Positions 24,240-35,948 of a DNA stretch of 64,000 nt are shown piece by piece. A program made the position numbers and the translations under genes. The DNA is from Pollenia angustigena (lineage: Eukaryota > Arthropoda > Insecta > Diptera > Polleniidae): contig OV884059.1 in the NCBI GenBank assembly GCA_930367215.1, forward strand, positions 5,542,945 through 5,606,944. The letters are read 5' to 3'. The notes beneath the pieces are model-generated. The model was not told the origin of the DNA, did not search any database, and was given only the letters and a program-made list of their open reading frames with translations. Each line of letters begins with the position of its first letter. Within the stretch, counting starts at the first letter, position 1.

Positions 24240-25560
24240 CAGCAAGCAATTGGAAAACAAAAATTTTCCATCAATAACATTAATATGGAAAAATGTTGTT
24301 CAAAGAAAAATTATCCATAACTTAAAGTTTGCTTAAAAATGTATTTAGAACAAAAAGTTTTTCTATAAAACAATAATTTTCCAAACAAGGTTTATCGTAA
24401 AAAGCAAAAAAAATATCTATAAAATTAATTTCCCAAAAAAATTATTCGATAACATTGATTTCTCCGCGAACATTTTTTACTGTAACGGTATTCCAATAAC
24501 TTAACTTCAACGATAAACTATTGTCTGAAAATATTGTGTGGGGTATTTACTGTAAACTCTTTTTTTAACTAGCCAAAGAACATTTAACAGCAATAATTTC
24601 CAAAAAAAAAAATTACCGATAACACTAATTTTCTCAAAAAATTATATCGATAGCATTAATTTTCCAAAGAAAATTTTTAGACAGTAATAATTTTTCTAAG
24701 AAAATTTATATGTATTAAATTTTTTTTTTTAAAAACAATTATCGATAGCAATAATTTTCACAAGAACAAACATTTGGAAACAAACTAGAAATTGCTTGAA
24801 AAAATAGATTACATTAATTTTCAAAAGAAAATATTTTAATAACAATAAATTTTCAAAGAAAGTTTATCGATAACTACAAAAATCTAAAAAAAAAATAAAT
24901 CGATAAAATTGAATTTTCAAAAAAAATTTATTGATGACATAAACTTTCTAAAGAAAATATATCAATAGTATTACATTTCAAAGGAAAATAAATTGACAAC
25001 ATTGGTTTTTTAAAGCAAATTGATCGATAACAATTACTAATTAAGGGAAATATATCTATAACATTAATTTTGCATTATTTTTTCTAAAAAAAAATTATCG
25101 ATAACATTAATTTGCAAAAGAAAATATTTTGATAACTCTCAATTTTCAAAGAAAATTTATCGATAATCAAAAATTGGCAGAAGAAATATATGTATTGATA
25201 ACAATAACTTTCAAAAAAAAATGATTGATAATGTAAATTTTTTAAAGAATATTCATCGAAAGCAATAATTTTCCAAAGAAAATGTTTTTGAAAGAAGAGA
25301 AAATTTATCGATAACATTTATCAAAAATCAAAAAAGAAACTTACAACGAACGATAACATTAATTAAGGAAAACTTGCCGATAAAATTTATTTTCTAAAAA
25401 AAAATTAATCGATAACATTGATTTCGTTAAGAAAATTTATCGATAACATTAATCTTTCAAAAAAAGTTTATTGATAACATTAACTTATTTAAGAAAATGT
25501 ATCGTAACAGAAATTTATCGATAGTAGAAATTTTGTATAGAAACTTTATTGCTAAGAGAA
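24240..25560 (+). repeat. TATCGATA repeat block D (inverted to C)
   Basis: Units read TTTATCGATAACATTAATTT followed by CCAAAGAAAA, in the same orientation as block A and inverted to block C. With C it forms a second foldback-like pair. Non-coding. Confidence 0.7.
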
Positions 25561-26438
25561 ATTTTTTATAGTCGTTATAAAAGATTCATTTATTAATGAC
25601 GAAAGCGTTTATAAGGCTTATCGAGAAGCAATACGTGGATCCTATTGTTTTGTTTGCTTGGAATTACTTCAGTTTAGTTTTATATATTTAATACTCTTGT
25701 ATAATATTTATATTCAATATTTATGCATGTTTTATTTTATATTTCTTTTTTTTTTTCATTTACATATATTTTTTCTCTGATGAATGTTTTTTAAGGTTCA
25801 AGGTGGATCAAACAAAAAAGGTAGAGAGATAAACCAGCACAAAAGTAACTTAACTTGGATTTTGTACAAAAAAAAATGGATAAAAGATAATAAAAATCAA
25901 AAAAAGCAACATTAAGATATAAAAAAAAACTACAAAGAAATTTATAGTAATTTTTTCCTTCTTATTTACTTGTACTAAAAACAAACATACATGCAATACA
26001 TACGGTGGTCTTGCATACTTACAAATACTTCTAAAAAAAACTCTCGTGCTTTTATATAACATATACCGTTAGCTTAATAAGAACAATAACAATCAGATTT
26101 ACAGCTACAAAAGGAAGAAACAAAAGATGAAAAATGTACTCAGGCAAAGGAAACGGAAATAACAAGCACATTGAAATATGCTCTCATAAGAATGACTCGT
26201 TATACATGAGTGTATAGAGTTACACAAGAAGTTTTTGGCAAGAAAATAGTCTTGGTAAAAATAGGCTGCTGATATTTGTAAAGGAAAGTAAATTAAAAAT
26301 AAACTATGTAGTACTCATGACTAAAATATGTATATCAGGTGGCAGCGGAACGGGAGTGACTTTGACACTAAAAACCAATTTGTTTTGGTTTGACAATGTT
26401 TTGTTGAGAAGTGGTTGTTATTGCGAGCCGTAAACACT
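25561..26438. other. A+T-rich non-coding DNA
   Basis: No exon, RNA gene or structured repeat recognised. Confidence 0.35.
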
Positions 26439-26562
26439 AACTGCCGTATTCATAAAAAATTAAAATGGATTTGAAATATATACATTTTAAGAAAAAATGT
26501 TATGAAAACTTTGCCATAAAACACATTTTAAACTTATTTTACTTTTTATGAATATGGCAGTT
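26439..26562. mobile_element. MITE, family ACTGCCGTATTC (copy 1)
   Basis: Ends AACTGCCGTATTCATAAAAA and its inverse enclose a ~70-bp core containing AAATGGATTTGAAAT and ATAAAACACATTTTAAACTT. A second copy with the same order of blocks lies at 48059-48180. Confidence 0.85.
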
Positions 26563-27542
26563 ACAGTTCAATGCAAGAATCCTCTGTTACATTAATTCGC
26601 CTTGCTACTACTAAAACTGAGTTGTAAGTTAAATTAAAGTACTAAAAAAGTCCTAATAAGAATTTTTATTAGAACAAAAACAAGAAATGAACTAGAACTA
26701 AAATAGCACCGAACAATAAGTTTTTTTTAGATCTAAACTTTAACCAAACTATAACTGAAGTACAATCCGAATTACAGCCTGCACTAGAACCCGAAATAAA
26801 AACATAATCAAAACTGTAATAGGACCTGGGATAGAACTGAATCCAAAAGATTTCCAATGTCAACTAAATCGTTTTATCAGTTGTAGTTTTTCTTCCTCCA
26901 CTTTCAATTTGAGATATTTTTTATGTTGGAAGTTTTATTTTTATCTATAGAAAACGTCATATTGCCTTTATAATGTTTTCGAAGTGATTTAAAAGTGTTT
27001 ACATAAATTTCTGATACGAGTCTTATTGCATAAAAGTGATACATTATAGTGTCAGTAGTGTCAGTTTCCTGTTGTTTTTATAAAAACTATACACAAAAAA
27101 ATAAACTGCCTAGAAAGAAATTAGGACTAGGTCATCGTCAGTGACAAACAGCAATAGCTGTAGTAGTAGTAGTGCTGCTACTAACATTAATTTGCAAATG
27201 GCTGTAAATAATGTAACAGTTAAAGAAAGCAACAACAATGACAAAAACCAAAGCAATAAGAATAATAGCAACCAAAAGCAATAAGCACTTTGAAAAAATA
27301 CAAATGGCTGGCTTAAACACTAACAAAAGTAATACAGTTAATAAACACACACTCTCACAGTTTATATACAGTTATTCATACTCCCATGCCTTTGTGTGAG
27401 TTATTCTAAATAACCCTGCAAATAATAGGACCAGTCCAAACACGCGTGTAATGAGTAGTCCACAAGGGACTATGGAAAAAACCTGGTCTATTTAATATTA
27501 CGATGTCCTAGGAGAGGACCATATAACCCACCTTTGGACCAC
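26563..27542. other. Non-coding DNA with decayed ACTAGAACT repeats and one codon-like stretch
   Basis: 26590-26860 contains loosely repeated AACTAGAACTAAAATAG-type sequence. 27125-27283 reads on the plus strand as a Ser- then Asn/Lys/Gln-rich frame (contains MAVNNVTVKESNNNDK) ending in TAA. It could be UTR or a relic exon. No splice sites were confirmed, so it is not called as a gene. Confidence 0.3.
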
Positions 27543-27545
27543 TAA

Positions 27546-27671
27546 GGGCCATTATTACAACTTGAAGTTAGCTAAAGTTAAGATTAAATTGACAGATAAT
27601 AATGTGTTATCTGTCAAAAAGCGTCTGTTTACTGTCGGATAACAGCTAACGCCAAGTTATAATAATGGCCC
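27546..27671. mobile_element. PIF/Harbinger-like MITE
   Basis: The ends GGGCCATTATTACAACTTG and its inverse are flanked by TAA on each side (27543-27545 and 27672-27674), matching the TWA duplication of Harbinger elements. The core holds a second inverted pair, TTGACAGATAA/TTATCTGTCAA. 126 bp and non-coding. Confidence 0.85.
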
Positions 27672-27674
27672 TAA

Positions 27675-28256
27675 GGAGTAGTTTTAAAACTACTCCATGG
27701 TATACTCAAGAGGATTAGTTTTAAAGTCGTTTAAAAACGAAAGCATGTCGTTAAAAAACGAAGACATGTCGTCTCACTACAAACTCTTTTTAACAATGAC
27801 ATGGTCCATGCTTGTATTACATCGGACCAGTCCATGGAGTAGTCCATTTTATTAAAATGGATCAGGTGGTCCAATTTTATTTGCAGGGAAGTGAGGACAG
27901 TCAAGCATTGAATACAAAATTTGTATGTATATATAATCGAACACACATGTTTAACAAAACAAAAGATACAGAAAGTAAAACAAACAAAACAAAAACGAAT
28001 AGAAACTAAAACAGTAAAAAGATGAAAGCTTAATGTTAACTACCTACACATTGTTCTTGTTGTATTCTTTGTAACAAACGCATCATTACTGTAAAATAAA
28101 ACCAAATGAAAACAAAAACAACAATAACTCAAATATTGTTAAAACAAAAACTTTTTTTCGGTTTTCTTTTTTTATTATTTTAAATTTGTGGTTGTAGCTG
28201 GCACATGTTACATACAGGGCGAAGACAACCTTCGTTTTAATTTTCTTACGTATATA
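27675..28256. other. Non-coding DNA
   Basis: Short direct echo AAAACGAAAGCATGTCGTT / AAAACGAAGACATGTCGTC at about 27734-27772. Otherwise nothing recognised. Confidence 0.35.
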
Positions 28257-29772
28257 CTAGGGTATTCATTCGGTTAACCGTCAACCGGTTAACCGATTAA
28301 TTACTACCCGATTAACTGATCGGTTAATTTCAAATTGGCTTTTTTCGATTAACGATTAAACCGGTTAATTTCAGTCGATTAACCGATTAACCGAAGTAAC
28401 AAAATTTTCAAAATTTTGTAGTATTATAACATATTTTTTTGTGTTTTTAATTATTTGTTTCGTCTCATATACAAAATATATTTGTTTAGAAAATATTTTT
28501 TAATACAAACAAAGAAGGTGTTCAGTTCAGTGTCCGCCGACCGATGACTAAAATTACAATATTTTTCAATGTTTTTTTTTATCTTCATCATCGATCAACA
28601 TGAATGTGGCGAAAAATGGGTTAAATATTTGATTGCCAACACCTTTTTTTGTTTTACGTACTTTTTATGTGGATTTGTTTAGTTATTTGTTTCTTCTCAT
28701 ATCAGTGTTTTAACAGAATTAACGGAAACAATTAGAAGTGTTAAAAATTTAAAACAACTTTAATGACATAATGGTGTATTCTATATGTTTAGAGAAATCC
28801 TGGAAAAGGACTGAGAAATTAGACATTCATCTACGATAAGTGAAATATTATTTTCCAAGTCAAATTTTGTTAAACGAAAGAAAAGAGTCGCTTTAATCCT
28901 AAACATTTAAAATAAATAACTTTTTTTAAAGATTATTTTATAAGATCTCCTACAACTATTGAAATAACTAATAAAATTATCTCAGTTTATTTTTGTATAA
29001 ATATGTAAATATTTGGGGGATTCACAAGGAAGTCATAAATAATTAAAGGAAATATATATCGTCGGATTAAATCCCTTTTTTTATGTAAATTGAGATTTTG
29101 ATGCCGTGTGGTAGAGAAAGATACGCCTCGTCGACCAGCATGTAGTTTTTCTTCTATTTAAGTCTTGAAGTGTGTATAACTGACTGTAATTTTAATTTTC
29201 TATCAAGCTTCAAATAGGAAAAATAAAAAGTTTTTTTTCTCTCCTGTAAAATGGGCTAAAAGTGAGTTAGCAAGTTTGCATATTAAGCCAACGATATGAC
29301 TGCTGTAAGCTACTGCTTATATTTTGAATTAAAATATACAGTTGTGACGAATCAATGAACACAGCATTACAATTTTCATTTTGCTTAAAATATTTACTTT
29401 AAAAAATTTTAAAATTTTATTTAGGATATTATGACGATATGACTTGATACCACACCTTGTGCATTAATTGGAAAATGCATATTACATATTTATGAAGAGT
29501 TTTTTTTTTTTTTTTGCTTGCTCGTTTTAGTTCAAGAATTGTTATGTTTGGTATTTTATTGTTTTTTTTTTTTACTTATAAACTCCAAATAATAAGCAAT
29601 TAATGCATTTTTATATATTGAAATTACTTAATTTATAAAAAAAAACTTTATTAATCGGTTAACCGATCAAAAACTAAATTAACCGATTATTAACCGGTTA
29701 AACCAAAACCTCGGTTAATTAATCGAGCGATTAACCGATTAAAGCAAAAGGTCGATTAAATGAATACCCTAG
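28257..29772. mobile_element. 1.5-kb foldback-like element with GGTTAACCGATTA subterminal repeats
   Basis: The outermost sequence CTAGGGTATTCATT is exactly inverted at the right end, and the symmetry continues outward through GTATATA. Just inside each end the motif CGGTTAACCGATTA is repeated several times (28270-28390 and 29654-29757). A second element lies inside at about 29014-29462. No transposase frame remains. Confidence 0.75.
29014..29462. mobile_element. MITE, family GGGGATTCACAAG (copy 1, nested)
   Basis: The left end GGGGGATTCACAAGGAAGTC and the right end TATGACTTGATACCACACCT match the element in slpr intron 1 (60804-61197), as do the internal blocks ATGACTGCTGTA and CGAATCAATGAACACAGCAT. 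This copy is not interrupted by the hairpin found in the slpr copy. Its extreme right end is decayed. Confidence 0.75.
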
Positions 29773-30055
29773 TATATACACTCCCACACGGATCTCTCAC
29801 TAACGGTTTTTATTTGATTTAAATTTTTTATATAGCATACTTAAATGCGTGGAAAAATGAAATGGTTCTTAGTATTTTGTGTTTATTTTTTTTTAAGTTA
29901 ACAAAACAAATGACAGTTTTTGCAGCTGTTTTTTAACCAATAAAATGGAATATAAAGCGTTTTTAAAGGGGGTTAAAGTGGTTTTCAATAAAAACACATA
30001 AAACAAAAAACGTGCCCGAATTTGTAGTTGTACTAAAAATTAGGGACATTACGAA
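29773..30055. other. Non-coding DNA
   Basis: Short A+T-rich gap between two elements. Nothing recognised. Confidence 0.35.
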
Positions 30056-30753
30056 CAGGGCTGACAGACTTGGGGATTTATACAAAATGTTGAGGATTTC
30101 ATGCGAGCAAAAAGAACAAAGAAAGTCATTTGGGGATTGGGGATTTTTTTGGCGATTTAATAAAAATAATCGTGGATTTTTTTGTTTCCTATATAAAATC
30201 TGAAAAAAGTAGCAAAACTTTTATCTTACTCTTATCAACAACTTATACGGTGTAAAGGGCCCTAATTAAGATTACCATTTTTGTTAAGTGTGTTAAAGGT
30301 ACCTTAAGTAACTTATGTTATTATTCTTGAGTGAGTGTTTTCAAAAAGAAAAATTAAAAAAAAACCACACACAATTTTTGATTTTTTAAAGACAATTTTC
30401 AAGCAAATATGTCTTCCCCTAAAATAAGTAAATATGAAAGACACCCCTTCGTCTTCAAAAACTGCATATTCCGCTTGTAATTTCTTACGGAAGTCGCATA
30501 AAAAGGATTTAAAAAAACATACTTAAACCAGTCGCTACAAACAAAATAAAATAATTTTTTTTTAATAAAAAATTTTTATGTGGGGATTTTTAGGGATTTC
30601 TTATTAAAATTTTTCTTACTATTTTCAAAAAAAATTTTAAATTTGGTCAGAAAAAATAATCAATAAACACATATAACTTTTTCATTTTATATTTTTAAAT
30701 TTGGGGATTTTTTTAATTTTTTGGGGACAAGAAAAAAGTACCTGGCAGCCCTG
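30056..30753. mobile_element. hAT-like element with CAGGGCTG ends
   Basis: The left end CAGGGCTGACAGACTTGG and the right end, inverted, CAGGGCTGCCAGGTACTT define a 698-bp element. Flanks ATTACGAA and GTAACGAA agree at 6 of 8 positions, as expected for an aged 8-bp hAT duplication. TTGGGGATTTTT-type motifs recur near both ends. No intact transposase. Confidence 0.8.
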
Positions 30754-31321
30754 GTAACGAATATTAGTAATATCATTACCGATATATCAGCGACAATTGA
30801 CTGACGATACGACGATACTTCCTTAGTTTTTGTTAATTGTTTTTTTTTTAACAATTTAACTTTCAATTCATATTTTTTGCATAACAACTAAAATGAAAAC
30901 ATCGAGCAAACTCCAAAATAAAAAAAAAATTAAAACTTCAGTCACCTACGGACCTAGTTTTATTGCTTTAAGAAAAGATACTAAAAAAAAAGTTAAATGT
31001 TCTTTCATTGCAAAATCTTTTATCTATTTTTACGTTTTAATATTTGTCTGCTTATTAACATTAAATTTCATTAAATAAGAATTAATTGTGAGGTACCTTA
31101 GATCTGCTAATATTTCTAGAGCCGCAGATCGGCTTAGTTACTGACGCAATGAAATGTTAAACATAAACTTGAAGAAAATGGTGCAGAAATACTTAAGTTT
31201 TCAAATGATTTCTGTCGCATCTGAGAGACTATTTTCCACTGCAGGTCTGACTTAAACGGCTTTGCGAAATCGTCTGTCCTCCTCAAATGATATTTCTTTT
31301 TTGGTATCGGGGTATCGTATC
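30754..31321. other. Non-coding DNA between two hAT-like elements
   Basis: A 61-codon frame (30893-31078) is Lys-rich and resembles no family. No exon signals recognised. Confidence 0.3.
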
Positions 31322-31859
31322 TAGTGCTGGGATACTTTCGATATTCTCTACTATCGATTTTTATCGATAGTTCAGATTTCACTATCGATATATCGATATT
31401 ACTGTCGACTGAATGCTTGTACTTAAGTAGGAAAACTATAACTAGTTTTTTTATCAGGCTACAGTTCGTTGGTTATCACTTTATTGAACCTATGAGACGT
31501 ATGTTTGTACGCACGTTATTTTAGACGACAGTTTTTAAAAATTGTGATGCTGATAAGCACCTTTCTGAAGGAACCAATGAAACAGTGATTATAAGATATG
31601 TTATTACAACTTTAGATAATGTTCTAAATTGGATTTGATGCTCAACCCAAAAGGTAATTAATCCAGCGGACTTTTCCTCTAATTGTCGTTCGTTGTTTTA
31701 TCATATGCTCGCAACTGCAATTGCATTTTTATTTAATTTTTTTTTTATATTATAAAAATTTCTGAAATTGCAGTCCCTATGTAAACATATATTTGATATT
31801 GATATTTTTCCTATCGATATTTTCGATAGTTTAAGACTATCGATAGTTTCCCAGCACTA
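31322..31859. mobile_element. hAT-like element with perfect 8-bp duplication ATCGTATC
   Basis: The ends TAGTGCTGGGATACTTTCGA and, inverted, TAGTGCTGGGAAACTATCGA enclose 538 bp. ATCGTATC is repeated exactly outside both ends (31314-31321 and 31860-31867). Subterminal regions carry multiple CTATCGATA/TATCGATAG motifs. Non-autonomous. Confidence 0.9.
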
Positions 31860-31969
31860 ATCGTATCGGCAAAAAGGCATGATATTGTTATATTCCCATA
31901 GGAATATTCCTATATAACAATATACTTAAAATATGTACTTACATATACAAATACAGACTTTTGCTACTG

Positions 31970-32596
31970 CCCAGCCAGCAAAATAGTCCGACGTCTTCCA
32001 GATATCTAAGAGAAACGTCGATAAAAAGGCGGAATCGTATAAGAATTCTGTCAGATTTCTGACCCAAAAACGTATGAACTGGTTGACACGAATTCTGACA
32101 GACATGTCGTGGGAAATTCTGGTTTTTTTGCCGATATTTCTGAGAGATATCTGACAGAAATCTAATGAAGAAGGCATGGAAAATTTTGAAGAGTAATCCG
32201 AGATTCTTATTGTTTCTTAACTGATAGCTGAATATATTATATATAATTATAAATTTTACAAGTACGTACATTTTTTTTGATATTTTTATCTTGAAACATT
32301 AAAATAAAATTAAAATTATTTTCAACTTAATGACAATTGGCATTATTTTCAAAAAAAAAAAAAAAAAATAATAATAAGTCTCGTTTGACACATCTGTAAG
32401 AATTCCGTCGGAATTCTATTAGACATATCTCTCATAAATTTCCCCCGATATATCCATTCGAAATCGATCAGAAATCTTCCAGACAGTAAGTATATTCAAT
32501 GTCTGATAGAAATATGAACGAAGTTTCGAAGAATGAAGTCAGACATTTGCAAGAAATGTCTAATTCAGACCAAGTCGGAGTATTTTGCTGGCTGGG
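31970..32596. mobile_element. MITE with CCCAGCCAGCAAAATA ends
   Basis: CCCAGCCAGCAAAATAGTCC at the left and its inverse at the right differ at one base in the first 23. The interior is full of CTGACAGAAATCT/AGATTTCTGACAG motifs in both orientations. Overlapping minus-strand frames (31926-32271) arise from these repeats. The target duplication is not clear. Confidence 0.8.
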
Positions 32597-32599
32597 TTA

Positions 32600-33240
32600 T
32601 TAGTATCCGGATTAGGTTAAAACAAAATTAATTAATGGTAACAAAAAGCATTAGGATTAGTTTAAGACAAAATTAAGTAGAGTAAGAGATAAAGAAAAAA
32701 AAAACTAAAAGAATATTAAGACAAAACAGAAAGAAATTACCACATTTGTTAAAAACATTGAAATTACTACAAAAGTGATCCAGAATTTTAAAAGAAGTTG
32801 ATAGAATAAAAAATGTTAATCTTAGCAAACAAAAAAATATATAACTTACTAGATCTAAACTAGTAAAACATACTAGAACTGAACTAGATCTTGACTAGAA
32901 CTGAACTAGACTTTGACTAGAACTGAAATAGAATTGAGCTTGAACTGAACTATAACTGAACTAAAACTGAACTTGAACTAACCTACAGCTTAACTAGAGC
33001 TTGACTTGAACTGAACTAGAATTGATCTACAACTTAACTAAAACAAAACTGGAACTGGTCTAAAACCTGACTAGAACTTCACCAGAATTTAACTAGAACC
33101 ACCTAGAACTGAAATCGAGTCTGAGCTAAAGAAGCTAAAGTATGACATGAGCTAGAACCAGAACTAATGCTTTAACCGGAACCTTAACCCGAATGCGAAT
33201 TAGAATATAAGCTAGAACCGGAACTGAAAACTGAATTCCA
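32600..33240. repeat. Degenerate AACTGAACTAG minisatellite
   Basis: From about 32860, units of 10-13 bases of the type CTAGAACTGAA recur some 25-30 times with drift to GAACCGGAACT. 32600-32860 is plain A-rich sequence. A similar drift of TAGACTAGA lies in slpr intron 3. Confidence 0.65.
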
Positions 33241-33270
33241 ACCAATTTGTTTCGCTAAAGTTTTCGTTTA

Positions 33271-33495
33271 CAGTTGGGCCTCGATTATCCGTGATGTTTG
33301 GCACCAGAAGCATTACGGATAATCGATTTTCACTGTTAATCGAATAACAATTTTGATTGTACAGTTTTTTTAATATTTTTATTATTGAACAGGTGAACAT
33401 TGTTGTACATAAAATTTTAAAACATTGCAAACAAAAAACAATAGACTGATCTTTGGGCATCACGGTTAATCGGGGTTACCTGTTAACCGGATCAC
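33271..33495. mobile_element. Possible pogo-like MITE, decayed
   Basis: Starts CAGTTGGGCCTCGATTATCC directly after TA. The inverse of CTCGATTATCCGTGATG is visible near the right side as CATCACGGTTAATCGGGG. The right terminus is not clean. Confidence 0.45.
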
Positions 33496-33799
33496 TCAGG
33501 CCATTAAAACATAAGCACTCCTCAAGGAATATCAATTATCTCTTAGTCCAAATTATTTCGTAATTTTTAAAATCTTTCATTTAATTCTTAAATTATTAGG
33601 AAAATTACTTATAAAATAAACCTTCAAACTTAAAAAGGTTTTTTTTCACAAAATACTTTTTTCCGTTAAAAGGAAGATGAAGAAAATTGCTGCTTAATTT
33701 TTATTTGGCATTAAAATTAAAAAGCAAATAACCAACGTCTTGAGAGGAAATGCTTACACATACATTTAAACATTAATTAATACATACAAACAAACATAC
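33496..33799. other. Non-coding DNA
   Basis: A+T-rich, nothing recognised. Confidence 0.35.
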
Positions 33800-35090
33800 G
33801 TACCCAGCGGGAAAAAGAAGGAGTACGGAGGCCTTCTAGAAGGCCTCTGTACCCCTTCTTTTGGATAAACAAGGCCTTCTCGCTCCATTCCATACTCATA
33901 TCTTTTTTACACGCGTTGTCATTGCGGAGAAGGCCTTCCGCTTTCCTTTCTTTCGCCAGAGCTTCTTAAAGGCATTCAAAAAAATGGCTCTTAGAAGACT
34001 TTCCAGAGAATGGCTGTCAAAAGGCCTTAGAAAAAATGTTGTCTAGAAGGGTTTTTAAGAAAGGTATGTTAAATGGCCTTTTAGGCCATCCTTCTACAAA
34101 TGCCTTTGACTAAAGGTCATATTGAAAGGCTATCAGTCTAAAACATTAAGGAATATTTCCTTACAAATGAAATTAGAAGACTGAATAGGTTTTATGTACA
34201 TATTCGATCTCCAATATAGAAAATGAAACAACACTTAACTTTTTATTTTATTAAACTTATTGTAGTTTAATAACACATGTGATATTTTTTTATTGAAATA
34301 ATCTAATTTGCTAAATATTGTAAAATAATAAAAATTAAACTTTTAAGCACAAGTTCCTATCTTCCTTAATGAACAAAACTAAACTAAAATTATTGTTTTT
34401 ATCTTGTATTTTAATATGCACCTACTTTGATACTTGGTTTTTATAACGGGATCTGAATTCTTTCGCTTTGGCGAAAAAAACAAAACAAAAAATTTTACTC
34501 TTTCTCTTTTCAACTTCAACAAAAATGATTTACAACATACTTATGTTACTTTGTTTATGTAAAGTGACCTGAATTATTTTGCTTTTGCTTGTGCAAAAAA
34601 CAAAACAAAAAATGTTACTCCTTCTTTTATACCAAAGAGCCGAGGCCTTCTATGAGGCATTCTTTAGCAGTAACGTAAAGCTGGAGGTCCATACCACGCG
34701 TTTTCGCCTCCACGCAGCGCATGCTTTTCTAACATTACTTGCGTCCTACGTTTAAAGTTACATGCAACGCTTTTTATACAGCAGCAGCACAAGTATAAAT
34801 AAAATTTAATTTGTCAAAATCTGCTTTGTTCGAACGCTGCTTGTGACGCTTACAAAAGTAGAAAGTAAACCTACTTTTCGCCTCAAGGCATCTACGCTTT
34901 TGTGCATGTAACTTACTACGTAAAACTACACAGACTTTACTTTTTTGACAGCTGCGTATGCTGCGAAAAAGCGGGTAACGCGTGGTGTGGACCTCCAGCT
35001 TAAGAATAGTAATTAAATCAAAAAATTTTTTAAGCAGGCCTTTAAAAAGGCCTGTAGTAAGAAGGTCTTCTGAGTTTTACCGCTGGGTAC
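33800..35090. mobile_element. 1.3-kb element with GTACCCAGCGG ends and AAGGCCTT subterminal repeats
   Basis: GTACCCAGCGG at the left is exactly inverted at the right. Both ends are packed with AAGGCCTTC/GAAGGCCTT palindromes. The interior holds a tandem pair (34451-34628) sharing AAACAAAACAAAAAATTTTA and TTACTC, and a nested MITE at 34679-35000. No transposase. Confidence 0.75.
34679..35000. mobile_element. Harbinger-like MITE nested in the GTACCCAGCGG element
   Basis: The ends AGCTGGAGGTCCATACCACG and its near-exact inverse are flanked by TAA on both sides (34676-34678 and 35001-35003). This marks a clean insertion into the older element. 322 bp and non-coding. Confidence 0.85.
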
Positions 35091-35948
35091 AAACCTAATC
35101 CCAAAACAGGCCCCTCATACCCTCACTTTAATTCTCTTTCTGAATTTTGTAAGAGCCATATTTGAACAAAACACCTACAAACACACACATGCTTTCAAGC
35201 AACAAAACACTGTAGTGTTGTTGTTCTTACGCTGCGTATATATGCATGCACATGCCTGCTTTAGTAAATAACCATGTTAACGAAAAAAAAAAAATAAAAA
35301 AAAAACTATTTTCGTCAACAATTAAGCCTCAACATCAAATTCTCATTTGGCAAAATAAGCTGCGGCTGCTGTTGCAAATAAGTTTAGGAAGCCAACAATC
35401 ACACACACACACACACACACACACATACATACACTCTCAATTACAGAGAAGTCAAGCATTATGTCTCCAAACACTAACAACCGAAAACAGTTCTCATTAC
35501 CCCGGCTGGATTTACTTAAAGAAAGGGGAGATGAAGGAGAAAGGAAAAAAGGTAATTAATTATGTTTAAATGAAAATATGGGGAAAGATAATTAACAAAT
35601 CCCATAGAAAATTTTAAATAGTTCTTTACTATTTAATAAAAACATTAAAATAGGATATTAAAAAGCCTTTAAAACCCTTAAAAATCGCTTAAGGGGATTA
35701 TTCTTGAAAATATTAATTGTTTGGGAAAAAATTTATTAAAAAGCATGTTTTTTTTAAGAAATTCTTATAAAATCTATAGTAAACAAAACTCGCAAATATA
35801 TTAAATTATATTTTCATCAATTCGAATATCGCTTTACCAAAAATTAAAACTTTTTTAAGAAAAACCACAATCAAATTTAAAAACTTTTATAAAACCAATG
35901 AAAAACTTTTAAACATTTCAAGACTTGCAAAATAAAAAAACGCCAAAA
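35091..35948. other. Non-coding DNA with a CA microsatellite
   Basis: A perfect CA run of about 12 dinucleotides lies at 35399-35425. A 107-codon frame spanning it (35246-35569) is repeat-driven and not called. Confidence 0.5.

Noticed and set aside
27125..27283. Ser/Asn-rich plus-strand frame as a coding exon
   Set aside because: The composition is exon- or leader-like, but no acceptor, donor or conserved domain could be confirmed. Noted in the regional entry only.
31926..32271. Minus-strand frames of 83 and 110 codons
   Set aside because: They sit inside an inverted-repeat element and are made of its CTGACAGAAATCT motifs.
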